Assembly (NCBI GenBank): GCA_023052935.1
Contig: CM041292.1
Coordinates: 142,875,143 to 142,939,142, forward strand
Origin: Piezodorus guildinii
Lineage: Eukaryota > Arthropoda > Insecta > Hemiptera > Pentatomidae
Direction: 5' to 3'
Length of the DNA stretch: 64,000 nt
Part shown: one piece after another, positions 46,601 through 58,424 of the stretch
Position numbering within the stretch: position 1 is the stretch's first letter
Layout of the letters: each line of letters opens with the position of its first letter
Notes under the pieces: model-generated
Database searches by the model: none
What the model saw: the letters and a program-made list of their open reading frames with translations, nothing else
Told to the model about the DNA's origin: nothing
Made by a program: the position numbers and the translations under genes

Positions 46601-47849
46601 TGCATTTAACTGTTTAAAGAAAAAAAAATACTTTTGCTAATACTGGTCATAAAAACCTGCATCATGGATTGTGTAACTGGAATAGTGAGATTTATGCAAC
46701 TGATTTTGCATTTCCTAATGATACAGAATAATTGATAGCCAAGTAACGGTTTTCAAATGTCAGCCTCCTACAGAACCAGAACTGACGTAACCTTTGAAAT
46801 CTGATAAGTCCCTTACTTTCGTAGCACCATTAAATAGCACAAATCCAAGTAATTCTATCCAATTTATTGGGTTTAATTATATAATGTTGAAGAGGTATAT
46901 TAATAAAATTATGAATGTTTTACTTTACTTCCTTATCTTAATTTGGTTGAGAAATCCATATTTTGGTTTAAAAATATGTACTGAGAGTATTTAATTTTTA
47001 AAAATTGTCTATCAGAACTACTGATAAAAATCTTAATTAAAGAACTTTTGTCTTGTTGTCTTAAGTATAAAAATTTACGGATAAGGACTAAAAAAAGGAA
47101 GCAGAATATAGTGGAAGTAAATGTATCTATTTAAGGTAAATTATCCATAAACAAGGCTATTGTATCCCATTTCAAAACCCTAAAAAAAAACCATAGGGTT
47201 TATATCTACTCTATCTCGATCGGTGTGAAATGTCTTCAGTAGCCCAAGGTAGCTCTCAAAAATAAAATAATAAAAACTGGTTGTTACTACTTTTAAAAGA
47301 AGAAACAAAAGTAGTTTGAGCGATTAATTCCTGCCCAACCCCCGTAGGTTCTGCATCTTACTAAGTTTTTTATTCAAATGCATTATTCAAAGAATAAACT
47401 TGGATTGATTCAAAAACTACTAGAAAAAAATCATACTTTTATTGTTTGTTTTTGTACATTTCCTCTATTGATGGTTCATTAAGTAAACTCAACTAATTAT
47501 ATTAATTAACATAATTCGAGTTGAAAAAATTCGTCAAAAACTTACAAAAAAAAACAAAAAAACTAAATCACTTACTGATAGGCGTTACAGTTTAGAATAA
47601 GAATTTTCTCCATTATTTTGGTCTATAAATGTCATCTAGAAACTAAATATCACTCTTAAATTGTTGCTTTTAATTTGAACTATGACTTAGGGATAAATTT
47701 TAGGCGATAAATGACATAATCTACCACTATGATACCAAAGACACCCCATCATGTTATTCAATCCAATTAAAGGAAATAGCTTTGAAGAAAACAAGATTTG
47801 AATTTACTTCCATTCGATCTCGAGTACTTAGGTTAACATCTACGTAAGA
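46601..47849. other. AT-rich spacer
   Basis: No gene, RNA or named repeat recognised. Confidence 0.4.
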
Positions 47850-48080
47850 TAGCTGTTAAGAGCCAGGTTTTGCTAATCCTCGATCCGCTGCGATCCTTCT
47901 GAAAAAACACTGCTCTTCTCGACTTCCTGCACCGCCCTCTGCGATGACATTTAGCGACATGCTAATGACTCTCGCAGGAGGAAATAAAACGAATGCTGTC
48001 CTTGCTCCCGCCTCGGTCGCCTTGAGCGGGCTCCAATACCGCAGCGGCTTAGCCACTTACCTTGGCTCTGCGGCAAAAAG
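47850..48080. other. GC-richer patch with an open minus frame
   Basis: A 66-codon frame (minus, 48056-47856; begins MAKPLRYWSPLKATEAGAR) covers this patch, whose composition differs sharply from the flanks. On the minus strand GCCAAGGTAAGTGG at about 48065-48052 resembles a splice donor just before it. I cannot identify a protein family. It may be a decayed repeat or an isolated exon-like piece. Confidence 0.3.
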
Positions 48081-49280
48081 TATATGAGCCCCTTAGTCTT
48101 TATTTTATGTATAGGTAGCTAATTAAGATAACGGTGGGGCTGGAACAAGCTATTGTTAAAAAGAGAAAAGATAAATCCCATTACGTTTATAAATGCCAAC
48201 TATGATGAATATGTCAATAAATATCATATTTAATAACCAACTGGTAACATTATCCTTCAAGGTCATTTGAGGTTTGAATGTGAAATAAGAAATAAAACGT
48301 TTTATTTATAAAGCAGTACTACCCAGCTGCATTGGTTTGATTTTTTACACAACATACTACAACAATTTCTTTATAAATATAATTTTTGTTTTATTTTATC
48401 TTTTTTTTTTTTTTAATTTCGTTTTAGCCTTCCAAACATACAAATTAAAGAAAAAAATCTCTGAAAACATTTCGCAAATTAACACCTTAAGAAATATATA
48501 CACCACACACACACATGCCTCAGATACCATCTATGTGGTGGTTGATGATACCTAGAATGTCTTATTAATTCTTAATATCCACACTATGATTCTCTAAGAA
48601 GCTCCTCGTCAAGTTTGGTATATACTTCAATCCAAACCAGAGGCCCTTCACGTAGAAGTCTCACGTCGTTGCTCTCTTTGAGGAGCCTCCCCAATTCATA
48701 ATTTACTCGATGGTGACGGCGTGTTATGAGGAGGGGGAGTTATTGGAACATTTTTTCAGCACGTTTAATTTATGTTAGTAGGATCCACATTTCGGCTGAT
48801 CCATCCAGTGTTGAGAGACAACTCCTCTACCTCTGTTAAAGCTATTATCCTCTTTGAAACCTGATAACATTGCCCCAACTTTACAACCTACAAATGGAAA
48901 TTACTGCCTTTCGAAAGAACGAAAACTAAAACAGCTTTAGGTTTTATTTGTAACTTTCGTAACTTTAGCAAACAATTTTAAGAGATCTCATTTTAAGATA
49001 CATATATAACAATATCTTTAGACCTTATTTTTTAATGAGATATTTTCAAATACGATTGTTGTAAATCGATAAGAAGGATGAAATTCTAAAATGCTGTTTT
49101 TTACTCTCATCTTTTCTTCTTGGCGAGAACCCTAGTCATACATATTTCCTACCTATTATCGGTGACCTAGCAACTGATATATGGGTATGGACATAGCGAA
49201 ACCTCTTAAGTTTCCTTAAGTAATATATATTTATTGATTATCTCGATGCTAGTTCTTCTATAACAAAACTCGTATACTGT
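48081..49280. other. AT-rich spacer
   Basis: 48590-48740 is a little GC-richer. Nothing recognised. Confidence 0.4.
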
Positions 49281-49660
49281 TAAAAAGGTTTATTGCGTGC
49301 TGCAACGCTTAGCACTCAAAAACCGCGGTTTGCGCGACGAATTGTGCGAGGGAAACCCTCTGCAATTTATGGTGGCACCACATTTCTCGATTATAACTAC
49401 AGAATGGTTCCCATCCATCATTTCAATAATATCGAAATGGAAGCAAACTGTTACTCGGCAAGGGGTTAATGCTGAACACGTTATTCAATTTTCCTATGCT
49501 ATTATTCAACGGAAGATCGTGTCCTAACTTTACAGATTTATTTGCTTTGAAATAAATAGTTTGCGAGGTGTGGGGTGGCCGAGGATAAACGCCCTTTGCT
49601 GTGAATAAAATAATTACGTTCGCGTCTCCTTCCATCTAGGTCTTGTTTTATCCAGGACTG
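49281..49660. other. Unidentified complex patch
   Basis: The plus frame 49297-49527 (76 codons, MLQRLALKNRGLRDELCEG) lies in sequence more complex than the flanks. No motif is recognised and I do not call a gene. Confidence 0.3.
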
Positions 49661-49849
49661 GGTACTAATAACTGCTTATACGTTATTAGTACCCAAAACC
49701 TAAAATGCCTATTCCAACCATCTTAGTGCACCATTTTTTTTATTTTCTTACATACAAATTTATTTTAAATGTGAAAAACAGAGATGCTTTATTGCACATG
49801 ATTTTTCTGTATTTAGATGTACATCAACTGAGAAACAACGGTACACAGT

Positions 49850-50115
49850 GATCGATAGATGACTATTCCTTAGCTGACATCAGTGCCCCGCGGACGTGGA
49901 AGGGAGCACCTTTATCTTCGGCTGGCATTGAACCCTCGAACCGGTGACGAAACACGGTGGTGAAAGTGCCTCGAGTACGCCACCATTACAGAGGTCCTTT
50001 CTGCCAGGAAATGAGGTTCTTGCGGTTTGTTTGTCCAAGAGAGTCCTTCCAGGACACAACGGAGGCCAACTAGAGGTGCGATGAAAGGGACCTCCGAATG
50101 GACAAGACTAGGCAA
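49850..50115 (-). mobile_element. Possible tRNA-derived SINE (family S3)
   Basis: On the minus strand TGGTGGCGTACTCGAGGCAC (A-box-like, 49990-49970) is followed about 45 bp later by ACCGGTTCGAGGGTTC (B-box-like, 49944-49929), the spacing of a tRNA promoter. The rest is GC-rich relative to the flanks. There is no second copy in the window to prove a repeat. Confidence 0.4.
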
Positions 50116-50599
50116 GAGAAGAAATGGTAAGAATGAACACCGGACGTCTCATTTCTCTCCTTGAATTGCAATAAAGGACTTCGTAGACCCTCACTTCAAT
50201 CTTTATTTGTGAAAACGTTTTTATTGCTTGAAGGGGTTAAATTAATTTTATGTATTAACTAGATCATTTTTTGTGGATCCCTTCCTGTGATGGAAATGTG
50301 AAACTGTATCAAAATGCAAATACATATGCATCTCGACTTTTGAAATGGGTCAAAGCATTTCTCAAAACAATGGACTTCGGTGACTGGTTTTTTTCACAGA
50401 TTCTCATTACATTTCATCCTTATACACACACATACAGTTAAATTGAGTGCTCATTTCTGACATTGATTAAATATAATAATAAATAGACGTTATAAAAAAA
50501 TATTTGCTTACTAACAGCACTTTTAATGACGATGAAGTGTTAATTCCAACTCAAAGTCGGCCAAACCCGGAACCAGATATCAATCCTTCTATGACAACT
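50116..50599. other. Spacer
   Basis: Nothing recognised. Confidence 0.4.
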
Positions 50600-50835
50600 C
50601 CATTCTCATCCCAACCCTCTAGTTTTAACCCTTGCTTCCTCTTCGGTTCCCGATAATCCTCCGAGGTGTCTGAAAAGAAGATAGCCACGAGACCTTCTAG
50701 TTTGAAAAACTTACTGGAGTGCTACCGTTGGGTAGTTCCTCTACAAGTCTGTTTCATATAATTTTCCTTTTAGCATATTTACTTGTATTATGAAGTATAG
50801 TTGTAAATTTCATTAAATACATTTTTTTAAATATG
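50600..50835 (+). mobile_element. Jockey-like LINE 3' tail (family J2), copy d
   Basis: The plus strand has CTCCGAGGTGTCTGAAAAGA (NPPRRLKRR-type codons) and AGACCTTCTAGTTT. The 3' untranslated GAGTGCTACCGTTGGGTAGT follows, ending in TTAAATACATTTTTTTAAAT. It matches 16555-16740. It is the most truncated of the J2 copies. Confidence 0.7.
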
Positions 50836-51108
50836 TTTTTAAAAAATCGGCTAAACATAGTTTTTTTAAGCATAAATGACACCTCATTCAAATTGTATAA
50901 TATGTGATTAAATGGTATAATATAAAACTAACAAAAACTGCTGCATCGATCCCCAACCTGTTTCATGAAGCGCGACAAAATCAAACATTCTGAACTTGCT
51001 CGATGCTCCACTATACGGTCACCCTAATACCATTACCGGTCACTTTCCAAAAGTTTCATGAAACCCTTTAGAATAAAAAGACCTTAAAAATTAAATTATG
51101 TCTTGCTC

Positions 51109-51146
<38 letters not shown>

Positions 51147-51654
51147 TCTTATCCGGTGATTCTTCTTTAGTTCCTAAAAATTAACAATAAGTTGAACGAT
51201 AAATTAATAATTAATCAAAGCCTAACTCTATACAGTGAATACATATTAAATACAATGAGATAGATTAATAAAAAGCGTTGTATATATGTATGAAGTAGTA
51301 GGAGGTAGTTGACATTTAGCGCTGCAGTAGCCTGAAAGTAAGAGCGGCCGAAAGGGAAAGGCCCCTAGCGGTACCCAAGGCCGCCGGGTACTGTTAGCTC
51401 CGCGCCCTGTCCGCAACATCAAAAGTCTCACTTTTATTTCTCATTTCAAAGAAAAATTAGATCCTATATTTATTAATTTTCTCTCATTATTATACGAATG
51501 CTTATACTTATTACTGCTTAAATCATTATAAGCTTCTTTGCATGGATTTAATTAAGCATTTTCTCGGGAATTGTTCATTGAATGAACGACTTTTTAAATT
51601 CAAATGTTACCCTACAGAGTTTCTTTATATTTATAATATACATATATACAAATA
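50836..51654. other. Spacer with a short GC-rich patch
   Basis: (TA)n at 51124-51146. The patch at 51300-51425 (GCGGCCG, GGCCGCCGGG) is GC-rich, with a short minus frame of unknown identity. Confidence 0.4.
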
Positions 51655-52390
51655 TATATATTTGCATCCCAAACTCTTCAGTTCCACATCACAGCCATTG
51701 AGGAATGGTGTCAGAACTGGAGGATTAAAATAAATCCTAACAGATCCCACCAAATTACCTTTACCCTTCGTCGCAAACCGATGACTTCCTGCCCTACTGT
51801 ACCCTTTAATAGTACCCCACTTATACCTGTTGAACAAATCCGATACCTAGGCCTTCATCTTGCCAAATGTCTTATATGAAATCCTTATACGCGACTTAAA
51901 CGAGAAGAAACTGCCCGTAAATATCGATTACTACAACACTTACTGAACAAACGTTCAAAACTTCCAATTTATTACGAAAAGCTCATTTATGTCACTATCA
52001 TCAGACCCATCTGGACATTAATTAACCATCTAATTCACTTCGCATTCAATCCTTACAATCCAAAATCCTTCACAAAATCCTAAATGCTCCTTATTTCATT
52101 ACGAATAAAATTATCCATAATAACCTAAATATCCATCCCATTTGTCGCAGAACTATCCCGAAACAGATATGCCTTTTTTAATTCGAAACTCCCGACCCAC
52201 ACGAATCCTCTTGTATGCAACTTATCATTCCCATCTATTCCTGCCAACTCTCCGAGGCGATTGAAAAGACGATAGCCCCGAAACATACTAAATTAAATTG
52301 AAATTAAAGTGCTACCACTGGGTAGTACCTTCACAAGACATTAGATTATACACAAGTACAGTTGTAAATATCAATAATATATATTTTTTT
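51655..52390 (+). mobile_element. Jockey-like LINE 3' end (family J2), copy e
   Basis: Plus strand: QTLQFHITAIEEWCQNWRIK, NRSHQITFTLRRKPMTSCPT, EQIRYLGLHLAKCLI then stop, and RLLQHLLNKRSKLPIYYEKL. Later come KILNAPYFITNKIIHN and SPRRLKRR near 52255. The 3' untranslated part has GTGCTACCACTGGGTAGTAC, ending in a T/A-rich stretch at 52390. The longest J2 copy here, but with several stops. Confidence 0.8.
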
Positions 52391-52772
52391 AAAACATATA
52401 TAAATTAATGAATAATTCATACCGTAATGGAATAAATAGGAACTCTCTGAAAAACACATAAAATCTTAGGTCCACGTCCCCTCTATCACATATTTACTGG
52501 GTGTGTTTTTTTGATTTGTAGTTTTGGGAAAAAAATATATTACTGTTCCAATTCACCATAACTGTATGGTGAAATCATTCCTACTGAGGAATGAATATAA
52601 TAATAATAATATTGCTTTATTGAGAAATAATACAATCTGCCTTTATTTTGGGCAATTAGTATTAGGATTAAAAGATGTCATTCATACCATATGTAATGAG
52701 TAAAAAACAAGACATAACAATAAAAAAATATATAATAATAATAGTAATAATGTATAAATAAATAAATTTAAA

Positions 52773-52815
<43 letters not shown>

Positions 52816-53635
52816 CATAAGATGAAATAAAATAAGTAAACATAACTAACAAATGAAAATAAAAAATAAAGTAAATAAAATCTTGGCCACATTCGAGGAA
52901 TGAATAGGAACGACATTGAAAATGTTACTGTGTTTGCATTTACAACATGTGGGGTGAATGAGAACAGTTTAAAATGCTTATTAAATTACTTTTTCCATTT
53001 AAAATCTTTTAAAAATAGAAACTAGGTCACTTTATTCGCTTATATTCTAAAAATTAGGCCTTTTATATTCTAATAAAGTTCTAAAGTATCACGCTTCTCT
53101 ATGAAGAAGAAGAAATGTCAATAAATGGTGTATGCACTTAGATCATTGATAAATGATAGACCCCAAGCAGATTTAGAAGATCCTATTAGCTCTTCCAACT
53201 TCAATATAACTTCACTAGGGCTAAAATAGGCGTCCTCTTAAGTTGGGACAAACCTGTAACTTTGCTTGATTCTTTTGTAAAACAAACCGATATATCCTCC
53301 ATCATCAGGTTCTAAAACCTTACAAACATAAAGTTGAAAATTTGTGGAACATAATCCAAATCTAGGTTCATCTTCAGGTGTCTTGTGGAGTGAATGAGAA
53401 CAAAAAAAACAGCTGTGTTCGCAGTTACCCTACACTCCAGAAAATGTGGATGACATAACCTAAAAAATCTGTTGGTAAGAAACTGTTGCAAATAATATAT
53501 TGAAGAAATAATTATACCCAAGAAGACAACTTGAAGAACAGTAAACATATACTAAATAAGCCATATAGATATCAGTTTCATACTTACAGGTAAAGTTTGT
53601 GGAAAAGAAAAATTTCGTAGAAACTGTTACAATAT
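52391..53635. other. AT-rich, possible LINE untranslated piece
   Basis: 52605-52670 (TTGCTTTATTGAGAAATAAT.. ACAATCTGCC) resembles the minus-strand LINE 3' end at 8694-8730. A (TA)n tract lies at 52783-52809. No gene. Confidence 0.35.
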
Positions 53636-53639
53636 AGCT

Positions 53640-53815
53640 TTTTTCAGTCAAATTCATAATTTTTTTCAGTCAAATTCATAATTTTTTCAATCGAATTCAT
53701 AATTTTTTCTGTCAAATTCATAATTTTTTCAGTCAAATTCATAATTTCTTTAGTCAAATTCATAATTTTTTCAATCAAATTCATAATTTTTTCAGTCAAT
53801 TTCATAATTTCTTGT
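53640..53815 (-). repeat. 21-bp minisatellite, left end of palindrome
   Basis: About eight units of TTTTTTCAGTCAAATTCATA plus one base, the inverted form of the array at 55027-55196. Confidence 0.92.
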
Positions 53816-55026
53816 ACACATTTTATACAGTCAATTTAATGAGGTTTTGCTACCAAGAACATAACATTTTTTTAAATCTTGTTGTTGTTTATCCATTTAG
53901 CGTCACATTATGTTACTGTGCTTAATCCGATGGTGCAGCGGGAGTCCTAAGTTTTGCCGAACCAGGATTACTTAAGATAAGGATCTTTTAACAGTTCCAC
54001 TTTTTAAATCTTTAAAGAGACACCTGTGGTGCACAAATATAAGGCGATCTGCTGGTTTTGGACTTGCGACCTTGAGCATAGAAGGCTGTTATGCTAGCCA
54101 TTACTCCACAGGTGACCCTCGATACATTCAACAAGGTGTTTGAATCTGCCGGGTTTGAACCCGTGACCTTGGTCATATTAATCTTTAACACCTTGCTGAA
54201 TGCATACAGAGTCACCTGTGGAGAAGTGGCTAGCATAACAGCCTTTTTTAAAGGACGAAATAACCAACGATTTTTACTCCCTAAAAGCAAATATAGGGCC
54301 ATCTGCCAGGTATGAACTCGCTATCTAGTGGATAGAAGGCTGTTATGCTAGCCACTACTCCACAGGTGACCCTCGATACATTCAACAAGGTGTTTGAATC
54401 TGCCGGGTTTGAACCCGTGACCTTGGTCATATTAATCTTTAACACCTTGCTGAATGCATAAATGTTCCCCTGTGGAGTAGTGCTAGCCATAACAGCTCCC
54501 TATGCTTAAGGTCGCAAGTTCAAAACCAGCAGATGGCCCTATATTTGCTTTTAGAGAGTAAAAATCTTTGGTTATTTCGTCCTTTAAAAGAGGCTGTTAT
54601 GCTAGCCACTACTCCACAGGTGACCCTGGATACATTCAGTAAGGTGTTAAAGATTAATATGTCCAAGGTTACGGGTTCATACCCGGCAGATTTAAACACC
54701 TTGTTGAATGTATCGAGGGTCACCTGTGGAGTAGTGGCTAGCATAACAGCCTCCTATGCTCAAGGTCGCAAGTCCAAAACCAGCAGATCGCCTTATATTT
54801 GTGCACCACAGGTGTCTCTTAAAAGATTTAAAAAGTGGAACTGGTAAAAGATCCTTATCTTAAGTAATCCTGGTTCGGCAAAACTTAGGACTCCCGCTGC
54901 ACCATCGGATTAAGCACAGTAACATAAAGTGACGTTAAATGGATAAACAACAACAAGATTTAAAAAAATGTTATGTTCTTGGTAACAAAACCTCATTAAA
55001 TTGAATGTGTAAAATGAGTACTAGAA

Positions 55027-55196
55027 ATTATGAAATTGACCGAAAAAATTATGAATTTGATTGAAAAAATTATGAATTTGACTGAAAAAATTATGAATTT
55101 GATTGAAAAAATTATGAATTTGACTGAAAAAATTATGAATTTGATTGAAAAAATTATGAATTTGACTGAAAAAATTATGAATTTGACTGAAAAAAG
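55027..55196 (+). repeat. 21-bp minisatellite, right end of palindrome
   Basis: About eight units alternating GACTGAAAAAATTATGAATTT and GATTGAAAAA forms. It ends in AAAAAAGCTATAT, as does the half copy at 22815. Confidence 0.92.
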
Positions 55197-55197
55197 C

Positions 55198-55689
55198 TAT
55201 ATTTCACAGGTTTAACTAATAAGTCAAAAGTACTACCAACAAAAACAAAACCATGGTTATATTTTTTATTTTCCGGTGGCCAACCAATAACACCAAAATA
55301 ATATTGAAGTTTTGTTCTCTTTCATACCACTTTTCCTATTTACTCCATTTTACGGAATAAAAAAAAACGTTTTAGGACCATATAATTCATATCAATAGAT
55401 AAATTAATAAATGATTATACGTATTCATAATCCAACACGCAGTCAAAAGTAAATTATTTAATTTTCAAAATAAACAGTTTAAAATTTTGGGGTGAATGTC
55501 GAAGAGAACCATTGCTAAATTTACAAATTATAAAAAACTATGTGGTCTATTTAATGGGATGTATAAAAAAAAAAATTAATGATAATAAATGATCTTTTTT
55601 CAACCAAATATCCTTATTTCTTTGCTATACAATACAATCAATAGTTGATGTATAGTTCATAGTTATCTACTGCCATTAGCCATCTGCCA
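55198..55689. other. Spacer
   Basis: Nothing recognised. Confidence 0.4.
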
Positions 55690-56530
55690 GCCAATTGCTC
55701 GATTCCACGCTCATACCGTTTTTTGAAATGGTAATTTCGACTGTAAGCCGGAATATCAATTTTTTTTCCCTTGAAGATAATGGGCCATGGATCGAAACAA
55801 ACGGTAATCCGCTGGTGCGAGGTTCTGGGCTATATGAGGCAGTTCAAACCGATGAAGATCTTGAAACTTTTCTTTGATTCAACGGGAAGTGTCTGGAAGA
55901 GTATTATCTTGTTTGAATAAAACTCCTTTTCATAATGATGAAGTTTAGTTGACCGTTGGGAATAGGGAATAGAGGAGTGCGGTCATCATAAAGAAACATA
56001 CATTAAAAAGTAGTACCACTACTAGAGACTACTTTTTAATGTGTTTTTCTTTCTGATGTTCGCACCGCCATCTCCTTTTCGGTTGATCAAAGACAACTTC
56101 GCGTTTAATCTTTTCAGTTGTTCGTAGTAGAGTTCAGAATTCAAAGAGCATCCATCGGGAACAAACTCATTATAAATACACCTTCAAAGTAAAAAAACAA
56201 AAACCCGAAATATGAATTTTTTTTTCAAATTTCTCCACTGCAGCAACTGTAAAAGCAGTTTGACCGCGATCTAGCCAATGGTCACAGGTACTCAGACTTC
56301 ACTAGTAAACTCACTTTTCATCACAGCTGGTTTGATCTCACGTCAAAAGGGTTTGTAATAAATTTGCTCATTCCTCTTATCTATTGCTTATTCTCACCTT
56401 CCCCGTGTAGAGTAGCTGGCGACCAACAGTATCTTGAGACACGACATACTCCATGGCAAGTTCTCGAATACCTGTGGACAGATTTAACATAACAAGGTTC
56501 CTGCAGAACCTCATCAATACCAATGGTCGC
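55690..56530 (-). pseudogene. Mariner transposase pseudogene, third subfamily (M4)
   Basis: On the minus strand, RELAMEYVVSQDTVGRQLLY (about 56490-56425) matches the helix-turn-helix region. PWLDRGQTAF lies near 56270. YNEFVPDGCSLNSELYYEQL and KRLNAKLSLINRKG (56180-56080) match the segment before the second catalytic Asp. LAPADYRLFRSMAHYLQGKK (55825-55765) is the region of the third catalytic Asp. A hairpin sequence splits it at 55977-56065, and many stops are present. TIRs were not found. Confidence 0.7.
55977..56065. repeat. Hairpin inside the mariner pseudogene
   Basis: GTGCGGTCATCATAAAGAAA and the following TTAAAAAGTAGT pair with ACTACTTTTTAA and TTTCTGATGTTCGCAC. The loop is about 13 bases. 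It disrupts the transposase frame where the second catalytic block should lie. Confidence 0.85.
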
Positions 56531-56639
56531 CCGGAGCTCTTCTTCCTTTTCAACTTAATATCTCCACTCCTTCATTTTTCAAACCAGCGCTGCGTAGTGT
56601 ACTGTTCAAGCACATTGATTTTTTTTTTTTACTGTGATT

Positions 56640-56925
56640 TCCTTTCACAGTAAAGTAAGTGATTTTTTTTCTACAGATTTAATTTAAAAGTTGCTGAAAC
56701 ATCCCTGGAATATATTTTTTTAAATTATCAAAGATGTTTCACACGACTTTTCGTTTTCGTGCTAGACTTACCACGAACAGACACAGGTTTTTTTGCAGGG
56801 CTTGATCATCTAAACTCAGGAGACATAAAACGAGTATTTACTTTGAAAACTCTTATTCTAAAAGTTTTACGATTGCAATGTTTTCCAATACTTAAGTGAG
56901 AGTAAAAACAACATTTAAATCGGAA
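56640..56925 (-). mobile_element. Family A element, copy 6 (partial)
   Basis: AAGTTGCTGAAACATCC, TTTTCGTGCTAGACTTACCA, AAACTCTTATTCTAAAAG and ACTTAAGTGAGAGT at the end follow the A block of copies 2 and 4 in order, with considerable decay. Confidence 0.5.
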
Positions 56926-57549
56926 AAGTATTACTAAAGATATATTTATGAAGACAACACCAAGGAAATTGGAAGCGAGAGAGAAGTCCGAAAGTTGCTA
57001 GGTGCTACAGAACCGCAAGTTTTACTGCAACAACTATTTTCAACAATTTTAAAGATTTTTCAAGAAAAATTTATTAAGATTCTTGAACTTTACAACAAAA
57101 AAAAAACTGTTTTTATTTTTGTTGTTATTTTTTAATACTGTCCTTGGACTCAGTATTTGATAGATAATCAATGGATAATTGTGATCTGCATGTAATGTTT
57201 ACTATAAAATGCCTTTCAGTTGGTAGAATAGAACGCTCAGCTGAGTAAGGTTAAACAATACGCTTGACAAAGGACAGTCCAGCTTTGTCCGCGGTGTAAT
57301 TGAGTTTTAAAAAAAGAAAGAAAAAATGTCATCAATAATTAAAAAGAAAACAACTCGAAGAGTGAGCGTTATAGCTGAGAGGGAGCCACTGCAGCCGTTA
57401 ATCCTACATGAAATATGGCCCTATTGATGGGGCACTAGCAAACAAAAGCACCGCTTTTCTCTTTTTCAACCTTTTAAATGTTACCATGTTGAAAGAAAAA
57501 TCAATTATTATAACTTTCATATCCTTACAGATCTTGACTAATAATATTG
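56926..57549. other. Spacer
   Basis: Nothing recognised. Confidence 0.4.
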
Positions 57550-57790
57550 CATTTACTTATTTCTACATTAAACATATAGTCAGGGAACGTATGGCGATCG
57601 TGAAAATATTCTAATTCGATATTTCTAAAGATATACTCCTTCTTTTGTTCCCTTGAATCCATAGTACCAAGTCCTGGAAAATGGTCTGAGATTGTGGTCA
57701 ACTCAAAACTCTTTGAAAACTGATATTTCGTATTTAAGACAGGTATACGCCTCAGATGTTTCAGCAATTTTTCAAGTAAAACTTTGTACA
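57550..57790 (+). mobile_element. Family A element, copy 7 (partial)
   Basis: AGGGAACGTATGGCGATCGT, CATAGTACCAAGTCCTGG and CGCCTCAGATGTTTCAGCAA follow the A block of copy 1 (2250-2470). The ends are missing. Confidence 0.5.
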
Positions 57791-57815
57791 TTCCTGGAAA
57801 TAAAAGCAGTATAGA

Positions 57816-57819
<4 letters not shown>

Positions 57820-57846
<27 letters not shown>
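57820..57846. repeat. (TA)n microsatellite
   Basis: Short uninterrupted TA tract. Confidence 0.9.
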
Positions 57847-57849
<3 letters not shown>

Positions 57850-58010
57850 GATAACGCACTTCTTAGTTTCATGGAACTCCTGAACCCCTCGACGAATATT
57901 GATTCGGTTTTCACTATCCTTTCTTTCCTGAAGGCTTATAAGTAAATTAAATTACAATAAAGTTTTTCTTTAGATGGGAAAAATTAAATTTTATCTAATC
58001 AAGGCTTCAA

Positions 58011-58424
58011 AATAATAATAATAGGCTTAGCGAACCCGAAGGTTCGATGCCGATACCACCAAATTCCGCCTACACAGACTCGTCCAATGTTCACCATTCA
58101 AGCGCAAGCCCCCAAGATCAGCCTTAACGCAATCCTCCCATCGACGCTTCGGCCTACCTTTCGGACGCCTACCAGTCGGATCAGCAAATACCAACTTTCT
58201 CGGAATCCGCTCGTCATCAAGTCCAACAACTTTACTCGCCCATTTGAGTCTCCGCGATGCAATCAGCTCAATTATATTCACAGGATACAAGTTCCGCAAT
58301 TCCGCGTTGTGCAACCTTCTAAACTCCCCAGTGGCCTCATCTCTCTTCGGACCAAATATTTTACGCAATACCTTATTTTCGAAAACCTTAAGCCGTTGTT
58401 CATCCTTCAAAGTAAGCGGGCACG
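58011..58424 (-). mobile_element. RTE-like LINE 3' end, copy 2
   Basis: Minus strand 58410-58027: LKDEQRLKVFENKVLRKIFG, FRRLHNAELRNLYPVNIIEL, IASRRLKWASKV and RPKGRPKRRWEDCVKADLGG, ending SASNLRVR and stop. It is open over about 127 codons and matches copy 1 (28640-29020). The tail is (ATT)n at 58011-58024, a simple-repeat 3' end. The copy is 5'-truncated at 58424. Confidence 0.85.

Larger units (their letters stand above)
53636..55197. mobile_element. Giant palindromic foldback element built from SINE-like units
   Basis: The two halves are inverted copies around a centre near 54418 with essentially no spacer. From the outside in, each half has GCTTTTTTCAG-type minisatellite, a short unique part with GGTTTTGCTACCAAGAACAT, an S2-like SINE tail (TTAGCGTCAC, GGGAGTCCTAAGTTTTGCC), a tRNA-like part, and a hairpin module. 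Three modules (54087-54243, 54339-54498, 54592-54752) each begin and end with GCTAGCCACTACTCCAC-type text. TATA flanks both ends and could be a target duplication. No protein-coding gene is present; the ORFs are produced by the repeats. Confidence 0.88.

Noticed and set aside
53640..55196. CRISPR-like regular repeats
   Set aside because: The units are contiguous without spacers, and the sequence is eukaryotic.
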